A DNA stretch of 64,000 nt from CF-46 sp963760735 (GCA_963760735.1 CAVXEB010000004.1:1178001-1242000), one strand, 5' to 3'. Shown: positions 53,580 to 61,946, numbered from the stretch's first letter. The notes: generated by a model not told the origin, from the letters alone. Numbers and translations are program-made.

Positions 53580-54262
53580 CCTGCAAGCGTTACGGCTGAT
53601 CCCAGCGCTTCGCGAAGCATCGGCTGGGTCAGCTTGCCGGTGAACGTGTTCTGCTGGCTGGGGTGGTACGAGCCGACGATGACGTAGCCGCCGGCGCCGG
53701 CCTCGGCGCCGTGCCCGAACCGCGGTCGCGGCCGTACGTCGTCGCCCGTGAGCGCGGCGACGGTCCGGAACGCCGACTCCCAGGCGATCGCCCCGAGGGC
53801 GACGAGCACCCGTACACGGACGAGGAGCGCCAGCTCTCGGACGAGGAATGGCTGGCAGCGTGCCCGCTCGTCGGGGAGCGGCTTGTTCGCCGGCGGCGCG
53901 CAGCGAACGGCAGCGGCGATGTAGCAGTCGCGCAGTGCCAGCCCGTCGTCGGCGCGGCGCCCGGTGGGCTGGTTCGCCAGCCCGGCCGCGTGAAGCGCCT
54001 CGAACAGGAAGTCGCCGGACGCATCGCCCGTGAAGACCCGCCCGGTCCGGTTGCCACCGTGCGCCGCCGGCGCCAGCCCGACGACGAGGATCCGCGCGTC
54101 GGGGTCGCCGAACCCCGGCACCGGCCGGCCCCAGTAGGTCTCGTCGCGGAATCGGGCGACCTTCTCCCTGGCGACCTGCTCGCGCCACGCGACGAGCCGC
54201 GGGCATTGCCGGCACGCCACGATCTCGGCGGTCAGCGCTGCGAGATCGCGACCGGGCTCCAC
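53543..54262 (-). CDS. Uracil-DNA glycosylase, family 5 (UDGb)
   Basis: 239 residues from ATG 54262. Iron-sulphur cluster Cys in IVACRQCPRL, with further Cys in LRDCYIAAAVRCAPP. The active-site segment VGLAPAAHGGNRTGRVFTGD is the UDGb form of motif A: Ala replaces the catalytic polar residue of other families. SYHPSQQNTFTGKLT is motif B. UDGb removes uracil and hypoxanthine from DNA, relevant in GC-rich genomes that suffer cytosine deamination. Ends 11 nt from the ABC exporter gene upstream. Confidence 0.88.
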   Translation of the reverse strand: MEPGRDLAALTAEIVACRQCPRLVAWREQVAREKVARFRDETYWGRPVPGFGDPDARILVVGLAPAAHGGNRTGRVFTGDASGDFLFEALHAAGLANQPTGRRADDGLALRDCYIAAAVRCAPPANKPLPDERARCQPFLVRELALLVRVRVLVALGAIAWESAFRTVAALTGDDVRPRPRFGHGAEAGAGGYVIVGSYHPSQQNTFTGKLTQPMLREALGSAVTLAGQGDRMASQDAT

Positions 54263-54272
54263 GCCCCGAACC

Positions 54273-55079
54273 CTACTTGAGCAGGAGCTTGTCGAGGCGC
54301 TTCCCGACGATCGCGAGACCGACGAAGCCCATCACGGTGAGATAGACGACGTGGACGAGGATGCTCGGGTCGATGTAGCCGACGATCAGCGACCGGAGCA
54401 GCGCCACGCCCTGGTAGAGCGGCGTCACGCTGACGATCGTCTGGATCGCCGGCGGGTAGGTCTCGATCGGATAGAAGGTCGCCGAGAACAGGAACATCGG
54501 CAGAACCACGACGTTGATCAGGTCGAAGTCCTGCCACGTCCGCATGTACGAGGTCGCGGCCATCGCGACGGCCCCGAACGCGAACCCGATCAGGACCGCC
54601 GCCGGGAACGCGAGGATCGCCCACGGCGACACGATCAGGCTGAGGATCGCCATGACGATCAGGAAGCCGATCGCGTAGATCCCGCCGCGGATCAGGGCCC
54701 AGACGAGCTCGCCGACGGCGACGTCGCCCGCCGACAGCGGCGTGGAGAGGATCGCGTCGAACGTCTTGTTGTAGCGGAGCTTGAAGAAGAAGTTGAACGT
54801 GCCCTCCGCGATCGCGCCGTTCATCGCCGCACTCGCGAGCAGTCCCGGCGCGACGAAGAGCTGGTACGAGATGGGCTGGCCGCCGGGTCCGTTGACGGTC
54901 CCGATGAGCGCCCCGAGCCCGAAGCCGATCGAGGCCAGGTAGAACAGCGGCTCGAAGAAGCCCGACAGGATCACGATCCAGCCGTGCCGGTAGACATAGA
55001 TGTTCCGCTCGACCAGGAACCGCGCCCGGCGGCTGCCGAGCGTGAAGATTCCCGTGAGCGGCAGCGGCGCGGCGGTCAT
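54273..55079 (-). CDS. ABC-2 type exporter permease (second of two)
   Basis: 268 residues from ATG 55079 (ATGA overlap with the first permease). Integral membrane protein of the NodJ/ABC-2 kind: EPLFYLASIGFGLGALIG, ISYQLFVAPGLLASAAMNGA, KLRYNKTFDAILSTPLS, and MFLFSATFYPIETYP with VTPLYQGVALLRSL. The lysine/arginine-rich end KRLDKLLLK is cytoplasmic. Works with the other permease and the ATPase; two unlike permeases suggest a heterodimeric channel. The substrate is unknown. Confidence 0.87.
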   Translation of the reverse strand: MTAAPLPLTGIFTLGSRRARFLVERNIYVYRHGWIVILSGFFEPLFYLASIGFGLGALIGTVNGPGGQPISYQLFVAPGLLASAAMNGAIAEGTFNFFFKLRYNKTFDAILSTPLSAGDVAVGELVWALIRGGIYAIGFLIVMAILSLIVSPWAILAFPAAVLIGFAFGAVAMAATSYMRTWQDFDLINVVVLPMFLFSATFYPIETYPPAIQTIVSVTPLYQGVALLRSLIVGYIDPSILVHVVYLTVMGFVGLAIVGKRLDKLLLK

Positions 55080-55861
55080 CCGCTCACCAGCCTGCGCGTG
55101 ACCGTCCGGAACGCCCACCACAGCCCGACGACGACCAGGGATGTCAGGAATACGACGTGGGCGAGCGCGAGGAGCGGCTCGTCGCGGATCATGCCGAACG
55201 CGAGGCCTCGGCAGAGCTCGACGCCATGCCACAGTGGCGAGAGCCAGGCCAGCGGCTGGATCAACGGCGGCAGGTTCGAGATCGGGAAGAACGTGCCGGA
55301 GAACAGGAACAGCGGCGTGATCCCGAACCGGAACAGGGCGTTGAACTTCTCGGGCGTCCGCTGCGTGGCCGAGAACGCCGCGATCGGCGCGGCGAACGCC
55401 AGGCCGGTCAGGACCGCGGCCGGGATCGCGAGGACGATCAGCGGCGACGCGACCGCCCCGAAGAGCGACATGACGATCGTGAAGATCGCGGCGATCGAGG
55501 TCAGGCGGATCGCGATCCAGGTGAGGTTGCCGATGACGATGTCGCGGGGCGAGATCGGCGTGGCGTACATCGCGTGGAACGTCCGCTGCCAGTTGAGCCC
55601 GCTCATGATCGGGAACGTCGCCTCGAAGGAGGCCGATTGCATCGCGGTCGCGGCGAGCAGGCCCGGCGCCAGGAACTGGAGGTAGGTCAGGCCCTCGAGG
55701 GCCGCCGTCGCGGTGCTCGACTGGTCGACATACGACCCGAGCCCCACGCCCATCGCGGCGAGGAACAGCGCAGGGTTCAGGAAGGACGTGAAGATCGAGG
55801 CCCGGAAGGTCCGCCGGTACTGCAGCGCCCGGAGCTCGACGACCCGGGTCATGACGGTCAT
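55076..55861 (-). CDS. ABC-2 type exporter permease (first of two)
   Basis: 261 residues from ATG 55861 (ATG 55852 also possible), five bases after the ATPase stop. ABC-2 features: SIFTSFLNPALFLAAMGVGLG, YLQFLAPGLLAATAMQSASF, NWQRTFHAMYATPISPRDI, FGITPLFLFSGTFFPISNLP, LSPLWHGVELCRGLAFGM. It is related to but divergent from the following permease, pointing to old duplication. NodIJ-like architecture. Confidence 0.87.
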   Translation of the reverse strand: MTVMTRVVELRALQYRRTFRASIFTSFLNPALFLAAMGVGLGSYVDQSSTATAALEGLTYLQFLAPGLLAATAMQSASFEATFPIMSGLNWQRTFHAMYATPISPRDIVIGNLTWIAIRLTSIAAIFTIVMSLFGAVASPLIVLAIPAAVLTGLAFAAPIAAFSATQRTPEKFNALFRFGITPLFLFSGTFFPISNLPPLIQPLAWLSPLWHGVELCRGLAFGMIRDEPLLALAHVVFLTSLVVVGLWWAFRTVTRRLVSG

Positions 55862-55865
55862 CGCG

Positions 55866-56813
55866 CTACTCGATCAGGGACCGGCCGGTCAGCCGCAGGA
55901 AGACGTCCTCGAGGCTCGAGCGGCGGACGAGGACCGTCTCGGGGCGAAGACCGCGTTGATGAGCGGCGACCGCCGCAGCCTCGCCGTCGTCGGCATAGAG
56001 GAGGACCCGGTCGGGCAGCAGCTCGATCCGCTCGGCCAGGCCTTCGAGCTGCCCGTCGAGCGTCTCCTGGACACCGGCCGGGAAGCGGAGCTCGGTGACC
56101 TCGCGGGTCGAGTAGCGCTCGATCAGCTCGCGGGGCGAGCCTTCGGCGACGATCTTCGCCTTGTCCATGACGACGAGCCGGTCGCAGAGCTGCTCGGCCT
56201 CGTCCATGTAGTGGGTCGTCAGGACGAGCGTCACGCCGCGCTGCTTCAGCCGGTACAGACGGTCCCAGAGGAGGTGGCGGGCCTGCGGGTCGAGGCCGGT
56301 GGTCGGCTCGTCGAGCAGCAGCAGGTCGGGCTCGTTGATCAGGGCCCGGGCGATCGTCAGCCGCCGCTTCATCCCGCCCGACAGCGGCTCGACGGTGTCG
56401 TTCGCCCGTTCGGTGAGCTGGGCGAAGTCGAGGAGCTCGTCCGCGCGCCGCGCGCACTCGGCGCGCGAGAGACCGAAGTAGCGGCCGTAGATCAGGAGGT
56501 TCTCGCGGACGGACAGCTCGGTGTCGAGGGTGTCCTGCTGGGGGACGACCCCGATCCTCGCCCGGATCGCCGGACCGTCGCGGTTGGGGTCCCGGCCGAG
56601 CACCCGGAGCTCTCCGTCGCTGACGGGCGAGACGCAGCCGATCATCCGCATCGTCGACGTCTTGCCGGCGCCGTTGGGTCCGAGGAAGCCGAACGATTCG
56701 CCGCGAGCCACGGAGAAGTCGACGGCATCCACGGCCGTGAACGCGCCGAATCGCTTCGTCAGTCCGTGGGCCTCGATGAGGGCGGCGTCAGGCACGGTGG
56801 GCTCGTCGGGCAT
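55866..56813 (-). CDS. ABC exporter ATP-binding protein (NodI/DrrA-like)
   Basis: 315 residues from ATG 56813. Walker A FLGPNGAGKTSTMRMI, Q-loop VVPQQDTLDTELSV, signature LSGGMKRRLTIAR, Walker B LLLLDEPTTGLDPQARH, and switch TTHYMDEAEQLCDRL. About 80 C-terminal residues (from TELRFPAGVQ) include LVRRSSLEDVFLRLTGRSL, typical of DrrA/NodI C-termini. Heads the three-gene exporter operon; the 132 nt upstream to the divergent PPOX gene probably hold promoters for both. Confidence 0.92.
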   Translation of the reverse strand: MPDEPTVPDAALIEAHGLTKRFGAFTAVDAVDFSVARGESFGFLGPNGAGKTSTMRMIGCVSPVSDGELRVLGRDPNRDGPAIRARIGVVPQQDTLDTELSVRENLLIYGRYFGLSRAECARRADELLDFAQLTERANDTVEPLSGGMKRRLTIARALINEPDLLLLDEPTTGLDPQARHLLWDRLYRLKQRGVTLVLTTHYMDEAEQLCDRLVVMDKAKIVAEGSPRELIERYSTREVTELRFPAGVQETLDGQLEGLAERIELLPDRVLLYADDGEAAAVAAHQRGLRPETVLVRRSSLEDVFLRLTGRSLIE

Positions 56814-56945
56814 GGGCTGAAGATGGTACCGGAGGTCCCCGTCAGAAGCTGACAGGATCGATGCCGGCGGGGGTCGGCGGTCTTGCTCGATCGCCCGAAA
56901 CGCGCTAGCGTTCAGTAGCACGAACCACGGCAAGGAGCCTCGGCG

Positions 56946-57431
56946 ATGTCCACCCTTCCGGAACCGGTCCAGCAGCTCCTGGACGCCGCGCTCGTCGGCG
57001 AGCTGACCGTCGTCGACGAGGCGGGCCGTCCCGTCACCTATCCCCTGATCCCGCTCTTCGACGGCGAGCGGATCTACCTGACCTCGTCGACCCTCTTCTC
57101 GCGGAAGCTCGAGCACATCCGGGCGAATCCGAAGGTCGCGTTGTCGATCACGGATCCCGTCGCCGTCGGCGGCCGGGCCGACCGGGCGACGATCCAGGGC
57201 GACGCTCGCGTCATCGACGACGATCCGCACGGCGGCTGGGAGCGCCTGCTCCCGATCTGGGAGGCGAAGGAGCCGGCGATCGTCGCGTTCCTGAAGGCCC
57301 GCGTGGCCCTGCCCCTCTTCTTCGAGCGGGCCCTGATCGAGATCACCCCGCGACGGTCGTTCTACTGGGCGGACGGCGACGCGCTGGCCGCCGGGCCGGA
57401 CGTCGCGCTCGTCGGAACGGAGGCGGCGTGA
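56946..57431 (+). CDS. Pyridoxamine 5'-phosphate oxidase-like (PPOX) flavin/haem-binding protein
   Basis: 161 residues from ATG 56946. Split-barrel FMN-binding-like fold: ALVGELTVVDEAGRPVTYPL, IYLTSSTLFSRKLEHIRANP, KVALSITDPVAVGG, RATIQGDARVID and FFERALIEITPRRSFYW. Relatives bind FMN, F420 or haem. It overlaps the PPOX-UbiA fusion gene by a few bases, so the two are translated together. Function unknown; menaquinone-, haem- or F420-related redox chemistry is possible. Confidence 0.8.
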   Translation: MSTLPEPVQQLLDAALVGELTVVDEAGRPVTYPLIPLFDGERIYLTSSTLFSRKLEHIRANPKVALSITDPVAVGGRADRATIQGDARVIDDDPHGGWERLLPIWEAKEPAIVAFLKARVALPLFFERALIEITPRRSFYWADGDALAAGPDVALVGTEAA

Positions 57432-58837
57432 TGGCAGCGACGGCCGAGGCACTCCCCCGGGTGCCGGCGCTGACCGCGCACGAGGGCCTCGAGAAGCTCG
57501 CGACCTATCCGTTCGTGATCCTCACCTGGATCGACGCCGATGGGTATCCGTTCAGCGCCGCGGTGACGGCGACGATCGATCCGGCCGGTGGCACGGCCGG
57601 GTTCGCCGCGCCGGCCGGGATGCAGGTGCCGGTCGGGCCCGAGATCACCCTGACCGGTTCGCACATCCGGCCGCAGCCCGGCTACGGCTATGACGAGCGG
57701 CGGCACGTCACCGTGTGGGGACGCGCGGCCACGGACGGTGACCGGCTGACGTTCGCCGCGGCGCGCGCGTGGGGCTGGGACGAGGCGGAGCTCCCGTTCT
57801 TCGAGTACTCGGAGCGGTCGATCGGGCAGTCGCGGCGGTACTTCGACGCGCTGTCGGCGGAGCGCGGGACGCCCGTCAAGCCACGCCTGTCGCTCGGCTG
57901 GCTTGCCCTCCGGACGACGCGCCTGCCGTTCGTCAGCGCGACGATCGTGCCGGTCGTCCTCGGGATCGCGATCGCCGCGACCCACGGCGCGTTCGACTGG
58001 TTCACCGCGCTGCTCACGATCATCGGCGCCACCTGCGTCCAGCTCGGGCTGAACGTGGCGAACGACGTCTTCGACAGCGTCCAGGGCGCCGACGACGCCA
58101 ACGTGACCCCGACCCAGTTCAGCGGCGGCTCACGGGTGATCCAGTACGGACTCGTGTCCCTCCGCGGGATGGCAGGTCTCGCGACCCTCTTCTACGGGAT
58201 CGCCGCCGTCATCGGCATCATCCTGCTGGTGCTGCGTGGCTCGCCGGCCCTGCTGGCCATCGGGGTGATCGGGTTCATCGTCTCGATCGGCTACACGGCC
58301 CCGCCGCTCAAGCTCGTCTACCGCGGGCTCGGCGAGATCGCGGTCGCGATCGGGTTCGGGCCGCTGATGCTCCTCGGGGCGTACGTCGTCCAGACCGGCG
58401 GAACGCTGTCGTGGGAGCCGTTCGTCGCCTCGTTGCCGATCGCCCTGCTCGTCACGATGATCCTCTACGTCAACGAGATCCCGGACCGCCGCGGCGACGC
58501 CCGGGCCGGCAAGCGGACTCTGCCCGTGCGCTTCCCCGAGTCGACGATCATCGCCGGCTACGCGATCGCGGCCGGGGCCGCCTACGTGATCCTCGTCGCG
58601 GGCGTCGTCACGGGCATCCTGCCGATCCCCGCGCTGCTCGCCCTGCTCACGATCCCGCTGGCGCTCCAGGTCGCCCGCGGCCTGCGCCCGAACTACGACA
58701 ACCCGTACGGCTTGATGGCCGTGATGGGCGTCAACGTGAAAGTCCACCTCTACGTCGGCCTGCTGCTCCTGGCCGGCTACCTCGTGGTCCTCATCGCGTC
58801 AGCCCTCGCCCCATCGGTGAACCTGTTCATCGGCTGA
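57428..58837 (+). CDS. Fusion of PPOX-like domain with UbiA/MenA-type prenyltransferase
   Basis: 469 residues from GTG 57428 (GTGA overlap; ATG 57431 is equally possible). Residues about 20-140 resemble a PPOX split barrel (LEKLATYPFVILTWIDADG, HVTVWGRAATDGDRLTF). Residues 158-469 are a UbiA-superfamily membrane enzyme: NVANDVFDSVQGAD (first Asp-rich motif, 212-222) and NEIPDRRGDARAGKRTLPV (second motif), with about eight membrane segments and the MenA-like PNYDNPYGLMAVMG. UbiA enzymes attach isoprenoid chains to aromatic acceptors such as DHNA. The N-terminal fusion is unusual; the acceptor is unknown. Confidence 0.85.
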   Translation: MMAATAEALPRVPALTAHEGLEKLATYPFVILTWIDADGYPFSAAVTATIDPAGGTAGFAAPAGMQVPVGPEITLTGSHIRPQPGYGYDERRHVTVWGRAATDGDRLTFAAARAWGWDEAELPFFEYSERSIGQSRRYFDALSAERGTPVKPRLSLGWLALRTTRLPFVSATIVPVVLGIAIAATHGAFDWFTALLTIIGATCVQLGLNVANDVFDSVQGADDANVTPTQFSGGSRVIQYGLVSLRGMAGLATLFYGIAAVIGIILLVLRGSPALLAIGVIGFIVSIGYTAPPLKLVYRGLGEIAVAIGFGPLMLLGAYVVQTGGTLSWEPFVASLPIALLVTMILYVNEIPDRRGDARAGKRTLPVRFPESTIIAGYAIAAGAAYVILVAGVVTGILPIPALLALLTIPLALQVARGLRPNYDNPYGLMAVMGVNVKVHLYVGLLLLAGYLVVLIASALAPSVNLFIG

Positions 58838-58897
58838 TCGCCGCGGAGCCAACCCGCCGGTAAGCGTCGGGAGATCGCTGCCGAGCATCCTTGTCGC

Positions 58898-59623
58898 TTG
58901 GACGGGATCGTGGTCGGTCGCGGCTGTCGGGCGCTCAGGATCCGACGTCGCTGGACCCAGAATGAGCTGGGTCGTCGCGCCGGCGTCTCTCGAGGCGTCG
59001 TCGCGCGGATCGAGCAGGGCGGTGGCGACGCCGTGACGGTCAGGACGCTGGATCGAGTCGCGGCGGCGCTCGGCGCTCGCGTCCACGTGCGCCTGTCCTG
59101 GAACGGCGAAGGTCTCGACCGGCTGCTGGACGCACGCCACGCGGCGACGGTCGAGCAGTTCGTGAAGCTGCTTCGAGGCGATGGCTGGACCGTTGGGACC
59201 GAGGTCTCCTTCAACTCCTTCGGCGAACGGGGCTCGATCGACGTGCTTGCCGTTCACGAGCCGGCCGGTGCGCTGCTGGTCGTCGAAGTCAAGACGGTCA
59301 TCCCCGACATCCAGGACATGCTCGCGACGCTGGATCGCAAGGTGCGGCTCGCGCCGCAGATCGCCGTGGCGCGCGGATGGACCTCGAGGAGCGTCTCGCG
59401 CGTCCTCGTCGTCACGGACAGCCGAACAAGCCGGCGGCGAGTGGACGCCGTTCGATCGACGTTCGATGCTGCGCTGCCGGATCGCGCGTGGGCGATCCGA
59501 CGATGGCTTCGCTCGCCAAACGGCTCGCGACCCATTCGCGGGCTGTGGTTTCTGTCAAGCGAATCTCACCCGGTCGGCATGCAGCGGGTGCGAGCTGGGA
59601 AGCCGCGACCCACGCACGAATAG
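58898..59623 (+). CDS. XRE-type HTH fused to PD-(D/E)XK nuclease-like domain (paralogue B)
   Basis: 241 residues from TTG 58898, which aligns exactly with the start of paralogue A at 45261. HTH residues 1-65 (RALRIRRRWTQNELGRRAGV, SRGVVARIEQGG); nuclease-like core TEVSFNSFGERGSIDVLAVH and ALLVVEVKTVIPD, with Glu102, Asp115, Glu130 and Lys132 in the same positions as in A. Conservation of these residues while the surroundings drift favours a catalytic or metal-binding role. C-terminus PIRGLWFLSS is shared. Solitary gene between the PPOX-UbiA fusion and the dnaK terminator. Function unknown. Confidence 0.75.
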   Translation: MDGIVVGRGCRALRIRRRWTQNELGRRAGVSRGVVARIEQGGGDAVTVRTLDRVAAALGARVHVRLSWNGEGLDRLLDARHAATVEQFVKLLRGDGWTVGTEVSFNSFGERGSIDVLAVHEPAGALLVVEVKTVIPDIQDMLATLDRKVRLAPQIAVARGWTSRSVSRVLVVTDSRTSRRRVDAVRSTFDAALPDRAWAIRRWLRSPNGSRPIRGLWFLSSESHPVGMQRVRAGKPRPTHE

Positions 59624-59775
59624 CCGGGCAGGTCCTGACAATCGATCGTCCGGCGGATCAGTAGCCGGAAGCCGGCTGCCTCGCGACCATGTGAATGTCG
59701 GTTGACAGAATCCGGCGCGCGCAGCGGGGTGGCGCGCGAGGCCGGTTGACAAGTTCGGGTCCGCGTGAGCGGGCG

Positions 59776-59827
59776 GCGGGCGGCGGCGCGCCGAGCCCGC
59801 GGGCAGCGGGCGGCGGCGCGCCGAGCC
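59776..59827. repeat. 22-bp direct repeat, two copies 30 bp apart
   Basis: The 22-base sequence beginning GCGGGCGGCGGCGCGCCGAG occurs at 59776-59797 and identically at 59806-59827. It lies in the 286-nt non-coding stretch between paralogue B and the dnaK terminator. Low complexity, so slippage is a simple explanation; no flanking target-site signature is visible. Confidence 0.6.
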
Positions 59828-59857
59828 GGCGTGACCGGGGAACCGGCACGAATCGAA

Positions 59858-59888
59858 GCGCCCGGCCGGGCTGGGCCCGGCCGGGCGC
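59858..59888 (-). terminator. Strong hairpin downstream of dnaK
   Basis: A perfect 14-bp GC stem (GCGCCCGGCCGGGC pairing with GCCCGGCCGGGCGC) with a 3-nt loop, 22 nt past the dnaK stop on the minus strand. Only a weak T-containing stretch (TTCGATT) follows, so it may terminate or protect the 3' end of the hrcA-grpE-dnaK transcript. Being symmetric it could also stop plus-strand transcription from paralogue B. Confidence 0.65.
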
Positions 59889-59909
59889 GTGCTGAACGAG
59901 AGAGGAGGC

Positions 59910-61896
59910 TCAGACCTCCTTGAACTCGCCCTCGACCGTGTCGTCGCCGTCGGACGAGCCCGACGAGCCGGAGCCGCCGGCACGGGCGCCGGCAGGCTCG
60001 CCCTCACCCGTGGCCTCGCCACCGTCGCCACCCTCGGCCTCGGGACCCGCGCCGTCGGACGAGCCGTTGGCATCGGCCTCCGACGCGGCGGCCTGGTAGG
60101 CCGCGGTCGAGACTCGCTGGAGCGTCTCGGCGAGAGCCGTGGCGCCGGCGGTGATCGCCTCCATGTCGGAGCCCTTGAGGGACTCGCGCAGGGCGGAGAC
60201 CTGGTTCTCGACGGTTGCCTTGTCCTCGGACGAGACCTTGTCGCCGAGGTCCTTGAGGGTCCGCTCGGCCTGGTAGGTCAGCTGCTCCGCCTGGTTGCGG
60301 ACCTCGACCTCCTCACGCCGCTTGCGGTCCTCGTCGGCGTGCTCGGACGCCTCGCGAACCATCTTGTCGACGTCGTCCTTCGACAGCATCGACGACGCGG
60401 TGATCCGGACCTGCTGCTCCTTGGAGGTCGCCCGGTCCTTGGCCTTCACGTCGAGAATGCCGTTCGCGTCGATGTCGAACGTGACCTCGATCTGGGGCAC
60501 GCCCCGCGGGGCCGGCGGGATCCCGTCGAGGATGAACCGGCCGAGCGTCTTGTTGTCCGCGGCGAACTCGCGCTCGCCCTGGAGGACGTGGATCTCGACC
60601 TGGCCCTGGTTGTCGGACGCGGTCGAGAACACCTGCGACTTCGACGTCGGGATCGTCGTGTTCCGATCGATCAGCTTCGTCATCACGCCACCGAGGGTCT
60701 CGATGCCGAGCGACAGCGGCGTCACGTCGAGGAGCAGGACGTCCTTGACGTCACCGGCGAGAACGCCGGCCTGGATCGCGGCGCCGATGCCGACGACCTC
60801 GTCCGGGTTGACGCCCTTGTGGGGCTCCTTGCCGTTGAACATCGCCTTGACCGCCTCGACGACGGCCGGCATCCGGGTCATCCCGCCGACGAGGATCACC
60901 TCGTCGATGTCGCCCGGCCTTCAGTCCGGCGTCCTTGAGCGCGGCCTCGACCGGCTTGCGGGTCTTGTCGATCAGGTCGGAGACGAGGTCCTCGAGCTTG
61001 GCCCGGGTCAGCGTCACGACGAGGTGCTTGGGCCCGGAGGCGTCGGCGGTGATGTACGGCAGGTTGATCTCGGTCGACGAGGTCGAGCTCAGCTCGATCT
61101 TCGCCTTCTCCGCGGCCTCCTTCAGCCGCTGCAGGGCCTGGGGGTCCTTGGAGAGGTCGATGCCCTGGTCCTTCTTGAACTCGGCGAGCAGCCACTCGAT
61201 GACGCGCTGGTCGAAGTCGTCGCCGCCGAGGTGGGTGTCGCCGTTGGTCGCCTTGACCTCGAAGACGCCCTCGCCCAGCTCGAGGATCGAGATGTCGAAC
61301 GTGCCGCCGCCGAGGTCGTAGACGGCGATCTTCTCGTCGTGCTTCTTGTCGAGGCCGTAGGCCAGGGCCGACGCGGTCGGCTCGTTGATGATCCGGCGGA
61401 CCTCGAGGCCGGCGATCCGGCCGGCGTCCTTCGTCGCCTGGCGCTGGGTGTCGTCGAAGTAGGCCGGGACGGTGATGACCGCCTCGGTCACCTTCTCGCC
61501 CAGGTACGCCTCGGCATCGGTCTTCAGCTTCTGGAGGACCATCGCCGAGATCTCGGGCGGCGTGTAGGTCTTGTCGTTGACCTTCACGATGAGACCGTCG
61601 CTCTTCGCGTCCTTCTCGACCGTGTAGCTGACGAGCTCCTTTGCGCGCTTCGTCTCGGGGTCGTCCCAGCGACGGCCCATGAAGCGCTTGATCGAGTAGA
61701 TCGTGTTGTTGGGGTTCGTGACGGCCTGGCGCTTGGCCAGCTGGCCGACGAGGCGCTCCCCGGTCTTGGTGAAGGCAACGACCGACGGCACCGTCCGGCC
61801 ACCCTCGGCCGATGCGATGACGGTCGGCTCGCCGCCCTCCATGACGGCGACGACGCTGTTGGTCGTGCCGAGGTCGATGCCGATGATCTTGCCCAT
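59910..61896 (-). CDS. dnaK: Chaperone DnaK (Hsp70), with an apparent +1 frameshift
   Basis: ATG 61896 opens with GKIIGIDLGTTNSVVAVM; IINEPTASALAYGLDKK, VYDLGGGTFDISILELG and GDTHLGGDDFDQRVI follow. After LKDAGLKAG (around residue 327) the frame breaks near 60914 and continues as DIDEVILVGGMTRMPAVVEA in the next frame, through LLLDVTPLSLGIETLGGVMT to EGEFKEV. A GGG run one base too long (CCC at 60913-60915) explains it; 1987 nt is one over a multiple of three. About 661 residues when repaired. Since dnaK is virtually always needed, an error in the sequence is likely. Regulated by HrcA/CIRCE. Confidence 0.95.
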
Positions 61897-61946
61897 CGTC
61901 TTTGCTCTCTCCTGTTCGTCTGGTTGCGTGTGGTCTGGGTGGTGGT

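Noticed and set aside
59776..59827. A CRISPR array from the repeated GC-rich 22-mers
   Set aside because: Only two copies with an 8-nt gap, low complexity, no spacers of normal length and no cas genes nearby.
60900..60920. Programmed frameshifting in dnaK
   Set aside because: The break is at a CCC/GGG run without slippery heptamer or stimulatory structure, and four similar breaks occur in unrelated genes, so sequence error is simpler.
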